The translations under genes and the position numbers were made by a program. The notes under the pieces are model-generated. The model was not told the DNA's origin, did not search any database, and was given only the letters and a program-made list of their open reading frames with translations. 64,000 bases of DNA. Source: Chlorophyllum brunneum. Its lineage: Eukaryota; Basidiomycota; Agaricomycetes; Agaricales; Agaricaceae. This document shows, piece after piece, positions 20,947-32,210 of this stretch. Location: NCBI GenBank assembly GCA_963576785.1, contig OY756146.1:1054001-1118000 (forward strand), in the 5' to 3' direction. Numbering within the stretch: the stretch's first letter is position 1; each line of letters starts with the position of its first letter.

Positions 20947-21070
20947 AATACGATTATATTAGTCAAGTACTGCAAAAATGGTCTGAAGGAGCAATTAAAG
21001 CATATCCTCAACGGGGTAAACGTTTCTTCCATATCCCACTCAGGAAACTACGCAGATCATGTTGAGGTGA
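20947..21070 (+). repeat. Direct repeat, copy 1
   Basis: Starts AATACGATTATAT and ends GATCATGTTGAGGTGA, like copy 2 at 21611-21736. Most bases match, with scattered substitutions and small indels. Confidence 0.7.
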
Positions 21071-21610
21071 AACAGCCCTCAGCTATATCACGGGTTGCGC
21101 GCTATTGACTTTCAGGTACTTCCTTCTGCCAATTATGAATAGCACGGGGGTAAGGCTTATGCACTGATGACACAGAGTGATAAGCTCTCTTTACACGGTA
21201 GCAAGTTCCTTTAGAGAGGATATGTGGTACAGTACCAATCTTATGCACCATAGTTGTCATATCCACATTTTTGATCAGGCATAGGCCTCCCATGGGTGTT
21301 ATAATTATTGGGTCTCACAGTCATTTTTGGCCTGTCCCCATAAACATCGGGTCTACAGCTGCCTGCGCCAACTACAATTCTGTCCCCACTAATTATCGGT
21401 CCGCCAAAGATATATTCTCAATTAAAAGTATGGTGTGAAACGTGACTCGAAGTGTAATAATATCTATACCGAAAATACGCCATACGCGCCCGAGGTTTTG
21501 ATACGACTGATCTGGGCCAAAATGACGGTATCCTCTCAAGTCAGAAACGGTCAGTAGAGTCCACACCTCAGGCCTCATATCTCTATTCCATTGGTGTAGT
21601 GTGAAAAGGC

Positions 21611-21736
21611 AATACGATTATATCAGCCAAGTACTACAAGAATGGTCTGAAGGAGCAATTAAAGCACATACCCTCAACGGGGTAAATGTTTCTTCTATAC
21701 CCCACTAAGGAGAATACGCAGATCATGTTGAGGTGA
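21611..21736 (+). repeat. Direct repeat, copy 2
   Basis: Same orientation as copy 1, about 660 bp away, and ending 75 bp from the stop codon of the neighbouring WW-domain gene. It is probably a small segmental duplication or short mobile element. Confidence 0.7.
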
Positions 21737-21810
21737 CAATCACGAGAACTTGACGTGGTTCTCACATCAAACACAGACCCTCAGAGTGACCCAGATTCCG
21801 AGAGTATTGT

Positions 21811-23523
21811 TCACACCTCAGAATCAGAATCATGCTTCCGTCGAAAGAATCTGGGAAGCGCGTATGCAGGAAACGCGGGGAGAATTTCGGGGGCAGTGAC
21901 AGAGACAAAGCCGAAGCACCCCAGACAGAGCGAACCGAATAATGTGGCGGCAACGCTCATTCTGAAGCGCGAGAGGCCGATAAACAGCCAGTGGCCGAAG
22001 AAGAAAAACAGGCCCCAACTGAAAAACGCGCTCGGCAGCGCAAAAGCAAAGGCAAGTCTCTGAAATTGATATTTCTCATCAGCCCTTTTGCTAAACCAAT
22101 CGATCTGGGGGATGATTTGAACCTTCTACACATTTAAATAAAACCAGTGAAGACTCACGGCACAAGCAGAGTTCCTGTGGCTGAGCATGGTATCGTGCTG
22201 TTGAACAAGAGCATATGAAGACACCAAGCTTGCTCCGAAACATGCAGCTGAAACTCCGGCGACGGTTTGAGAAGCGTCGAGGAAGAAAAACGAGACGTGA
22301 AGCCTTCGAAGATGCCATTAACAACAATCCATCAGAAAAATTCAGCTATTACTCACAACAACATGAATAGATCCGGCATGTATTGCTCTTTCCATTCTCG
22401 CACCCGGTCCTCAACGAATCCATAGACTCTGTGCGAATACACATATCTATCCACGAAAATTGAGTTCATCTTGGTGCGGTAATTTTCCGATTTTCTGAAT
22501 GTCAGAAAGCACATGAAACGCTTGCTATGCCCATCTCGCTCTTCTCCCTGATTAGCATATACGGAGAGTGCTGAGTCAATCCGTGGGGTTTCCTCTCCGT
22601 AGAGGTTGTAAAACCTGTTGTGCACTGCGAAACATTGGTAAAGGGGGTGGACGGTGGTTGATAAGCTGAACTCACAAACAAGGTCCCAGCCGCGGGCAAT
22701 CGTACTCACGACTTCTGGCTCTTGCGTGCGACCCCGGCAGCTCTTCAATACGTCATAGAGGGCTTCTGTGTCGGCGGGCGCATAGGTGAACGTTGGAGTA
22801 AGGGATGTGATTTGGTCTACCACACAACACAAGGTTAAGACAAGTACTTTCTGCGTCTCAACCTGGAATCCTCACCAATCCTCACGTGTGCAAACACATC
22901 TAATAATTTGAGGAGAGTCGCTTCGGGCAGACCGCCAAAATGAGCAGGGAAGCGATCGGTATGTTTCCAGAACTCCTTCTCAAGGGCGGTTCCTGGGGAT
23001 CTATCAGTGTGGAACAGAGAGATGTTGGAATTTCGCCTACTCAGGTGCGAAGGTGAAGCAACATCCGGAAGCCCGATATCTTGGGTGTTGAATCCGTCGA
23101 TCCAGAAAAGGGTCTGATCTTGCCTGTCAACCATGTAATAAAGACAGTCCTGAACATCATCAATTCGGATATAGAGCTCCAGGTTAGCAAGCTCGGGTCT
23201 CTTCTCTTTGACCTTCAAAGTGATGTGGTCAATCCACTTTTGTGCCTCAGAAGCGATCTCGGGCGTGTACACCCAAGACTCTGTGACGGTCGTGATCGAC
23301 CCCGTATGACAAAAGTAAGGCTTTCCCTCGGGCTGAACGTGGGTTGACCAACTCGGCGGCAAATAAGTCGGTCTAATTGTGCATGAGCGTCTAGGAAAAC
23401 TGATGCCAAGTAGAGATACCTACGACGCATGAGCACCGACATCGATGGCGAGGTCGGCCAACTGACTTCTGCACCATTTTTAAGAATTTTGAGCCGCCTA
23501 GGTCCAGAACGAGGGACACTCAC
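21811..23523 (-). CDS. WW-domain, multi-pass membrane protein (agaric family), paralogue 2
   Basis: Six exons give 467 aa: complement(join(21811..22059, 22159..22303, 22357..22624, 22676..22816, 22876..23372, 23420..23523)), all in frame. The WW-like motif (LPPSWSTHVQPEGKPYF) lies near residues 38-55. A TLFWIDG segment follows; paralogue 1 has TLFWLDQ at the matching position. The C-terminal half has at least three hydrophobic segments (LHVSFFFLDASQTVAGV..., FSWGLFFFFGHWLFIGL, LFGSLCLGCFGFVSV). Domain order, part of the motif content and strand match paralogue 1, but the long N-terminal extension is missing. Two alternative ATGs precede the first intron; 23523 is the most upstream one in frame. 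Function unknown. Confidence 0.75.
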
Positions 23524-25591
23524 TTCTTCGTGGTCCTGTATCGTGAGTTATCCCGGAGTGGACAAGTGGCATATAGCTCTCCGATTGGCTGGGGGGACTC
23601 AGGATAGGACACCATGTTCATGGACTAGCTAGTGGGTTGGGTACCTTCGTAACGTTGGATTTAAATGGGCAAGGGCTGTGGGCCCAGTTGGAGATGCGAG
23701 AAAGTACATATATAACATTAACCCAAGGCGGTGCCGGCTTCCGCTTCTTATTAAGATTAACACACTCCTAGTGGCGTGTTGCATCTGATGACTTATTGTG
23801 TGTACCCATAAAACCCATGAGATCCGACGCAAAAACTGTGGCAACATTCAACTCCCGGAACGCAACGATGTAGTGTCGAGAACAATGAAGCTATAAATCA
23901 AGTATGTGATCTAGCAATAATCACTCTTGTTTCACATCACAATACTTGTCTCCTAGTACCTTATGGGCTCAAAGGCAGTAATCCTCTTTGCTTACTGTTT
24001 GATGTACCCAGGTGATCCGGGCATATCCACGGGTAAAGGTTGCTAGATGACACGACGTCGTCACTCCTCTGGCTATTCTGTCGGAACTGCAACTGACTAC
24101 ACAGCGAAACCTCCCTGGAAGCGCTTCGCAAATACATTCTTATGCGGATGATCTAGATTGCATCTTTCCCCCCTCAAGACGGTGCTTGTCAAGCCAACAG
24201 CCACTACTGAAGGAGCGCCAGCTACTGAGGCACAGCTTATTGCAACCACAACTCGCGTGATGCGCACATGGGAACAAGCGTAACCCCGAACGCCCGCAGT
24301 CAGTCTAACATTTACCGGTCACTTTCGGGTCCCTAGGGAATACAATGAATCGTCCTGGATTGGGTGTCTCCGAAGATGGGAGTGCACTGGTTTGCAGAGC
24401 AGCAGCAGAATGATGAATATCGATGGATGACGTCATGCGTCAGTCCGTCGGCGTAGCCACGCCCGTCACAACGAATCACAATCGCTCCATCCAGAAGAAA
24501 GCAACCTGAGGGGATATAGATTTCGTTACGACATCCATTATCATGGAACGCCTACAGGCTGTACCCGAGTCTCGAGACCTGTAAGTTCTGTTGAATACTG
24601 TCACATTTGTTACATTGTGGCACAACGGTTGTGCCCCGTGCCTAAGTATTAAGCGGACGCCCCAGAGACGTTGATTCCGAGGCTTCAACTCGGTGGTAGA
24701 AAATTCCTCCTATCGGCAACGTACCAATTCAAAAAAAGTAAAAGCCAATTGTGCAGTAGACCGGGATATAGAGATTTTCGCCCGGAATATGGAAGTCCGG
24801 TAAAATCACGGTATCGGCCCGAGAGCTCCCAATGTGCCGTGTGCGAGCGGAGAGTATTCGACCCGAACGGAATGGACACGTCCGAGCGTGTTCCTCTCTC
24901 AAATGAAGGTCCGTTAGTAAAGCCTACCCTATTATCCCTCGGGCATACTTCGTCCCAAGTATAGAAACCCACTGGAGGGTAATCCCCCCAACAGCATCTT
25001 CAATTATCGTATACATAGGTCATCAATACGCCGAACGTCCTCTTGTTCCTAACTATAAAAGACAAGAGCGGCCCTGAGCGATGCAGTGCCGCCAGAGGTT
25101 AAATGTCACCCATGCAATGTTAGCCATGATGAGCATTTAAGATGTTCTTCATACAAAAGCACTACTGTTAGGCTATTGTCCGCCAGCCCTATGCTGTAGC
25201 GCTTCGAATCTGGCGCACAAGAAGTCGAAGGGTAGTGGGTGCTCTCCACATGCACTTAGTTGGAGTTAGATCACAAGGAAACAATACAAGCCTCGTTGAC
25301 ATGTACCACATGCACCACAAGAGGTGGGTTCTCAACTTCGAGACAATTGCCTACCGCAGTTTCCGCGGAGGACCTAGCTTTCGTTGCATTGCCGTTGGGA
25401 TGTAGATCAGATAAGCTCATATGTACCCACTCTCATTGGCACAGACATCGCAAAAATGATTGTTTGGCACTATGCTCTGATAGCAGGATCCAGATTGAAA
25501 CAACTGTATCTAATCCTCGTAAAAGGTGGCGTAAACATAACACTGCCTAGTTCTCTATCTTACACTTCGGTTTCGTAGCCTTCCTGATTCT
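23524..25591. other. Long spacer without recognisable genes
   Basis: About 2 kb with only short, overlapping open stretches on both strands (for example 24671-24972), none with motifs, introns or codon patterns of a gene. It may include decayed repeats that cannot be named from one copy. Confidence 0.5.
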
Positions 25592-27997
25592 CTATATATC
25601 TCCAGTATGGCTTGTTGAACTGACTTTGGCATTAGGACTAATCGCAGGAAGAGGTGCTCCGACTGATTTCGCCACAAAGCCAGGTTTCGGAGGAAGTAGT
25701 TGTTGACTACCATAACTTGGTTTGGGGGGCGGTGCTTCGAAAGGATGTGCTTCGGTATTGAAAACATCTACAAGCTCTGGTCAGCACCTGAATGCCAACT
25801 GAAGAATATGTGCCACTCACATCGATCCAAATGAATGTGGTTCGGATCGTCGAACGTGAGATACCTTTGTCAACGTTAGCTTCATTTCCAAGGGATGCTT
25901 TAAACTCTGTAGTAAGATACTCACAAATACTTCAAGACCTCCGCAAACCAGAAACTCTCTGTATCATCTATCTGACCCTTACTTGGGTTCATCACATCAT
26001 TCAACCCTGCAAACCCGTTGGGTGTGGCCAAAAATTTATTGAAGCTCTTCACGGCAGACGAAGCTCGGTCCAGATATTTTCTGTCGCCAGTAGCTCTGAA
26101 TGCGTAAAAGTTGGATTCAAGGACTTCAGGGCGGAGGACATAGACCCCATCAGTTTGGTAGAATCCATGTTGATTGTAGAAGTCGAGTTCAGCTTTTGTC
26201 GCTGGATCTCCACCAGTAAAGTCGCCATCGGCAGAAATAAAGGCAAAAGCTTCGGGTCCGATACCAGTCCTACGAAAGGTACGAATCAATGGCCTAGCCC
26301 GGATATGATAAAAATTTGGGACAGGCATACTCAGTGCTAGCGTAAGTGTTCCAACAAGCATCAACAAGTTGTAAAGCAATGTCCACAATAGTTTGGTTGT
26401 TCAGCAAGCGGCCGCCTGCGAAAACACATAAGGAATCGCTCCCAAGAGAGGTGTGGGAAGGATGAACGCACCGAAGATCCAATTACCTCCATAAAAACAA
26501 GCCAGGTGTGAGCCAACATGCCTAATCAGCCTGTTCGAATCGAAGTCCGCCAGATAGACGTGGTTCCCCACAGTCGACGTCTTCAACAAAGTCTTGATCG
26601 AGGAATCGACAGCGGTTGCCCACGTGTCTGCAAATAGGTTGTCGTCGGTGTTGGTAAGCCTGGCGTACTTGATGAGGTACTCGAAGTAGCTGTCGGAGCC
26701 ACCTCCCCAAGTCTAAGCTCCATTCAGTTCACTTCGACTGATACGTTCGTGAAACAACGTACGACGTATCCCCCGACAAATTCACCAGTACGCGGGTCAA
26801 TACCTTGCGCAGCGAGACCAGGAAGAGGTGCAGGCTGGGATGAGATCAGCCAGGACCCTTGATCCAAAGTTGTGAACCAAAAACATACAAGTTGGGCTAT
26901 GTGTTTCACAGCATCAATCGTAAAGTCTCCATAAGTGTCGTTCCTAGTATACTTCGAGAGGGTCCCCCACTCCAAGGAAAGCTTAGCGAACGAACAACAT
27001 CAGCCAGGGGGAATGTCGAGGGAAAACGAACAGAGATAGCTCACGGTACCGGCCTCAGCTATATTCGACTGAATGAATTTTTATCTTGAACCTTCGGATG
27101 CTGATCAATCACGGTAGAACACGTACGTTAGCTATAGTGGGATTGTTGGTCGTGAAATCCAAGAAGCCAAATGGAATTGTGTTATCCTGGAGTATATTAT
27201 ACGTGTGAGTTTTCGAAGCACGGATATGTCGGAACACCTGCCCGAGAGAACGCAAACGCCATTTTATCTCCTATGTCCTTCGCTCTATCTACGAGTGCCT
27301 GGAATTTCTTGCCAGTCAATTCATATACGCTGAGTAGTCCTCCCAGGTACCGGATGGTGGACTCGAAGACGCTGGCCCTAAATTCAGACACTAGATCCTG
27401 ACATAAAGGTCATCCTCGTACCTGACGGTATCAGATGTTTTAGACACACTGAAGTCGATCTTGCTCGAAAATTCAATGGCTTCCTCGAGAATATCCTACC
27501 AAAAATTGGTTAATGAGTGCCACGAGTTGTCCATCGTGACCAGAGGAACTTGCATCGAGGCCCATGATTGCCTATAAAAAGCCAGTGATGTGTGATTGAT
27601 CTGAGAATGATGAGGACAGATTAAACATACCATAGTGCTCATACCGTCGACGATCGAAGCACCTATGATCATCTCCCTTGAGACACACACATCCACTTGG
27701 AAAATTTAACTCACCCCAGCCATTTCTATCATCCGAAAACGACTTGCTCAAAGGGGAGAGATCATCATGACCAAAGGCAAATTTCCTAACGGCATACCTA
27801 ATCAGCGTCTTTTCATCTTTTAATCATATGAAAACTTACTTATATGCATCATAGCTCCTCGTGAAAATATCAACCACGGCTGCCTTGTTGGCAGCTGCAC
27901 TACTCGGGAGTCGTATACCAGGCTTCTGCACGGATGCCGCGAGAGTCCCAGGTGGAGAGAAGGCCAAAGCCAAGGTGACAAGGGGCGTTACAATCAT
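25592..27997 (-). CDS. Secreted class I alpha-1,2-mannosidase, GH47 (tandem copy A)
   Basis: Fifteen exons give 544 aa: complement(join(25592..25767, 25821..25864, 25925..26269, 26331..26415, 26472..26712, 26763..26834, 26889..26981, 27045..27068, 27127..27186, 27242..27371, 27422..27495, 27554..27571, 27631..27662, 27715..27797, 27840..27997)). GH47 enzymes trim alpha-1,2-mannose from N-glycans. The first ~20 residues form a signal peptide. Family motifs are [32 protein letters not shown], the Cys pair HLACFYGG...DACWNTY, and [17 protein letters not shown] with the catalytic acid. The ATG at 27997 is the only one giving a signal peptide. Two donors appear to be GC (27553 and 27241). Copy B lies 0.9 kb upstream. 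Confidence 0.88.
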
Positions 27998-28891
27998 CTT
28001 CAAAAGGCCGATTGTTGGGCGCAAGACAGATAAGACAGGGAGAGGGCGGTCCCAAAAAAGTGTGAGCTGCAACCTCAACCGAACAGGGTCTGTAGTCCGA
28101 CAATACACGACCAGATGCCCAGATGGTGTTGCTCTTTTATAGCTCACAGAATGACCGCTGTCCATACAGCCGAGACTTCGGTTCTGCGACGCATGGCGAG
28201 AATACCCCCAACTGAGGTATATTTCCTCAAGGTTCAGCAACGTGTCGAATAATTTACTCCAAACCGCTGAGAATCTTTCTTCCTGTGTTGGCCATCGGGC
28301 TAAACACGCTGCAGGGAGAATTGATATCAATTGAGAGGACAATATGTTTGTTCAGTTCCTGAACGCCAGCAGGCAGAAATTGTGGGAAGGTGGGCCACAA
28401 TAGCACAAGAACCACTGCAAAGGAGAAAGTGACATGAGAGGAAGTACGTTGACGAACGCGTCTATGATTGGACCTCCAAATATCTGACGCATCAGGGCAT
28501 CTGAGGTGCAGGTCGCACATGGTGGGTGTATCTCGTGATCCTCAAAATACAAGGCGTACGTGCCGCACAAGCCAGCATCGAAGGTCAAGAACTTGTTGGT
28601 GATAGATAAGCACGCACATGCGGCTATAGAGCTGAGGAGTTTGAGTATAACCGGTCTCCCGATGCTGGTTTCCACTCGTTCTCGAGTGGAGAGAACCGTG
28701 AGAAAATGATGACTGCGGCGCTAAACCACCTCTGTTCGGTCTTTTAGGACAGTTCAAAAATCCGAATAGAAAGGCGGAAATAGATTATTGACAAGTATCA
28801 TAGTACAAAATCCGAACGATTGCGAAGATGGGTTCCTCGGAAGGCTAGCGAGAAAAGGTATTCAAAGGTCTGGTATTTTGTCCGAGGTATT
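27998..28891. other. Spacer between the two GH47 genes
   Basis: It contains the presumed promoter of copy A. It also holds a minus-strand open stretch at 28352-28675 (begins in frame with GTG, contains GRPVILKLLSSIAACACLS) that I cannot assign. With no ATG and no clear splice partners it may be a gene fragment. Confidence 0.4.
28134..28141 (-). promoter_or_regulatory. TATA box of GH47 copy A
   Basis: TATAAAAG on the minus strand, 137 bp before the start codon at 27997. Position and consensus are typical, but no transcript start is known. Confidence 0.4.
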
Positions 28892-31468
28892 TCAAAAGCG
28901 GGATCCTCCGAGACCCAATGCATTGTCCACCAGACCCTTGACCAAGTCTTCAGGAATGTGGAGGACTCCAGGCAAAGAGGGGCTGCCACTGAAAGCGGGA
29001 ATGGGAGCCTGGGTCGGGGTGAAGGGATGTTGGTTCTCAGTAGGAATATGACCAGTGGGGGATCCATAGTGGTCCTTTGCGGCAGGAACCTTCAAGGGAT
29101 GCGCTTCGGTATTAAACAGATCTGTCAGGGAGCGGGTTAGAGATATTCGGCCTCGGTGAAACTGACATACAATCATCCAAGCTGATATGTGAAGGATCAT
29201 CAAAGGTCAGGTACCTGAGGGCCGTTCAGCGTGGTCAGGTTAAGACCCTCATGGGCAGCGACTGGATAAACCACGCACAAGTACTTCAGGGTTTCGGCGA
29301 ACCAGAAACTCTCCATGTCGTTGATTTTCTTGGAGTTGATGTCGTTCACATCCCCAATTGGAGCATAAGCGTCATTGACTGTGAGATATTTCTCGAAGCT
29401 CCTGAGGGCGCTAGCGGCGCGGTCAAGGTATTTGGTGTCACCTGTCACCCTCCACGCGTAGAAGTTTGACTCTAATACTTCCGGACGCATATCATAGTAG
29501 CTGAGACCGGTTACGGGATAAAATCCATGAGCCTTGTAAAAATCTTGCTGCTCAGGCGTAGGGGCGGGTTGGCCAGTGTAATCACCATCTTCAGAAGCGA
29601 AAGCGAAGAGCTCTGGGCCAATGCCGGTACTATAATGAAATGTTTAACTGGCTATAATGGCAACCGAGGCATATTACTCACGCGGTGCTCGCATAGGTAT
29701 TCCAGCACGAGTCAACAAGTTGCAAGGCGATATTTACAATCGTTTGGTTGTTGAGCAACCGGCCGCCTGCAATGAGTCAGGATAGCGTTCACGAACGAAG
29801 ACCATGCTTTACCAAAGAGCCAGTTGCCTCCATGGAAACACGCCAAGTGAGAACTGATGTGAACAATCTGGTTGTTAGAACTGAGATCAGCGAGGTAGGT
29901 TTGATCTGAAGTTGTGGATTTCTGTGTATGCTATGTGAGGTTATGTTGAACCGTAGCAGAGAAATATCTTACCTTGAGGAGCGTGCGGATGGACGAATCG
30001 ACGGCAAGCATCCATGTATCAGCCCAGATCGGATCGGCGGTGTTGCTGAGACGGGCGTATTTAATGAGGTACTCGAAGTAACTGTCGGAACCTCCGCCCC
30101 ATGTCTACCCAAAAATCAGGAGAGCATAGATTGCTTGTAATTATGAGACGTACGACATAACCCCCAACTGGGGTTCCAGTATTAGGGTCAAGACCCTGAG
30201 CCGCAAGACCTAAATTACGTCAGGATATAGTCCACATGTTGCGGATCAGCGAACCTGGCAATGGAGAAGGCTTTCGGGAATGGTGGGTCAGTTCTATCCA
30301 CCCAACAACTCGTGAAACTAGTGCTTACGTTGGTAGTAATACGACGCATAGCCCGTTCAGCAAGCTGACTGTATTTAGCGTCGCCAGTGAACTTGCTCAA
30401 GGTCGACCATTCAAGGAGCAACTGAAAAGGTATGAGCGACAGCCATCAGTCGACGCAAAAACTCACAGTCCCCGCTTCGGCAATGTTGGTCTACATATGT
30501 TAGTTAGAGAAGAGGTGAAAGGAAGTTAGAACCAACATTTGCAATCTGAGGGCTGTTGGTAGCAAAGTTGATGTGCCCGAATGGGATATCATTGATCTAA
30601 TATTTATTTACGTTCATTAGGAGACGTCGAGGTGGTCCTTGGAATTCGATCATACCCCGACCCAGGCGAAGGATAGTTTGTCCGCTACCTCCTTGGCCTT
30701 CGTCACCAGTATCGAATATTTTTGGTCGCTCAATTCGTAGGCACTCAACAAGCCTCCTATATATCGAATTGTCGTTTCAAATACACTGGACAGATTCAAA
30801 ATCAACACCAAACAATATAGGATGATTAAAAAAACTATTACCTGACACTATCGGGCGTCTTGGATTTGCTGAAATCAATTTTAGAGGCAAAATCCACGGC
30901 CTCGGTAAAGTATTGCTAGCAAAAGAGACCCATTCAGACTTGTCATGCTCGCAAGCCGCATTCAGTCGAACCTCCAAACCCATGATTTTCTTTAAGAAGT
31001 GTGATGTGAACATGACTACCCATACTCGGGGAAAAAAAACTCACCATGGTAGACATTGCATCCACGACAGAAGCCCCTTCAAAAAATCCGTAAGCGAACT
31101 GGTCGTTGGTCCAAAAATAGTCACCCCACCCCATCCATTACGACTATCAACGAAACCTGCAGTCGGAGCTTTAGCAATCGTCCACCTCGAGGAAATAATG
31201 GACTCACCTTCAGTTATTGGCGCGAGGTCATCATGACCGAAGGCATGTTTCCTAAACAATTTCAACATAAAAATCACAGCTATATGCGCGTAAAATCCCA
31301 CCTGTACGCTTCATAACTCTTCACAAAGACATTCTTCACCTCTTCCCGAAGACCCGCCGCGCTGGCAGGCATCGATAGCCCCTCTTTTTGAACATTTGCA
31401 GCGGAGATGACCGGAAGCGAAAAACTGGCCGCAAGGACTGCAGTGAGTAACGAGCGTGAATGTACCAT
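28892..31468 (-). CDS. Secreted class I alpha-1,2-mannosidase, GH47 (tandem copy B)
   Basis: Seventeen exons give 563 aa: complement(join(28892..29121, 29171..29214, 29279..29629, 29682..29766, 29813..29921, 29973..30104, 30154..30209, 30255..30270, 30329..30421, 30467..30490, 30537..30596, 30656..30785, 30842..30915, 30972..30989, 31045..31076, 31130..31156, 31208..31251, 31302..31468)), counting the first coding exon as two-part with its short neighbour. Signal peptide [18 protein letters not shown] is near residue 6. Motifs match copy [39 protein letters not shown]...[24 protein letters not shown]. The C-terminus is longer than in copy A and Pro-rich. Two extra introns (near 30210-30254 and 29922-29972) interrupt what are single exons in copy A. 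Confidence 0.88.
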
Positions 31469-32210
31469 CTTGGTACGGAATACTGGAATCTAATCGAAAA
31501 AAGAGTGACTGGTAGCCCTGATAAAGGACGAGAGTAGCAAATGCGGGGGTTGGAAAGAAGAAGGCCTTGAGCACAATTTTGTTGCTTGTATATAAATATC
31601 AGGTTCGAGTGCTAGAATTCCAGTTTGGGTTTTATTATTGAAACGAGTTAGTGCGTTTGCCTTCCGTCAATAACGTAATCGCAAAACCTGAAATTGGGGA
31701 AGGATGACACCCGAGTTTTAAAAACGTGAGATGTTCAAATGCGCCACCAGCCCTTATACCGCCGCAACGAGCAAGGTTCTGTGTCGTCCGACAAGTTCGT
31801 TTAGAAGGAAACCTCGATGGAATGCGGGTGCATCACACGAGTCTAACTTTCGCCGACCCGAACACGTCCCGACCACTATAAATACGATAAGTGACCGACA
31901 GGCTGCTCATGATTACGAGCTGAAGATCAGAGCCTGACAGACACCAGGATCACAAGACAACAGAGACCAAAGCGAACGGGATCTGGTGGGCGCTGGCGGG
32001 GAGCTAAGCTTGACGATATTAATGCTAGGACATCCAAAATTGAGCGGCCCCTTATTGCACTTTATGATCTTTATCCTTCCAATAATATTCCGTTCATTCC
32101 AAGATCCAGACTAGATCCAAATGTACACAGATGAGCATAGAGTATAGATAAGAAAGTATATATCGCTTGACATATCAACCTTCAGACACATCTTCCCCTT
32201 GAAGTGTTAA
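31469..32210. other. Spacer, no gene seen
   Basis: Presumed promoter of GH47 copy B plus the 3' region of the P450 gene. A TATATAAATA stretch near 31589 lies about 120 bp before the copy B start. Nothing else is recognisable. Confidence 0.5.

Larger units (their letters stand above)
20376..21810. other. Spacer with a direct repeat
   Basis: Intergenic DNA between the two WW-domain genes. It holds two similar segments of about 125 bp (20947-21070 and 21611-21736). No gene is convincing; the open stretch at 20447-20716 has no recognisable features. Confidence 0.5.

Noticed and set aside
24671..24972. Two overlapping open frames on opposite strands of nearly the same length
   Set aside because: A stop-poor patch in non-coding DNA; neither frame has motifs or neighbours that extend it by splicing.
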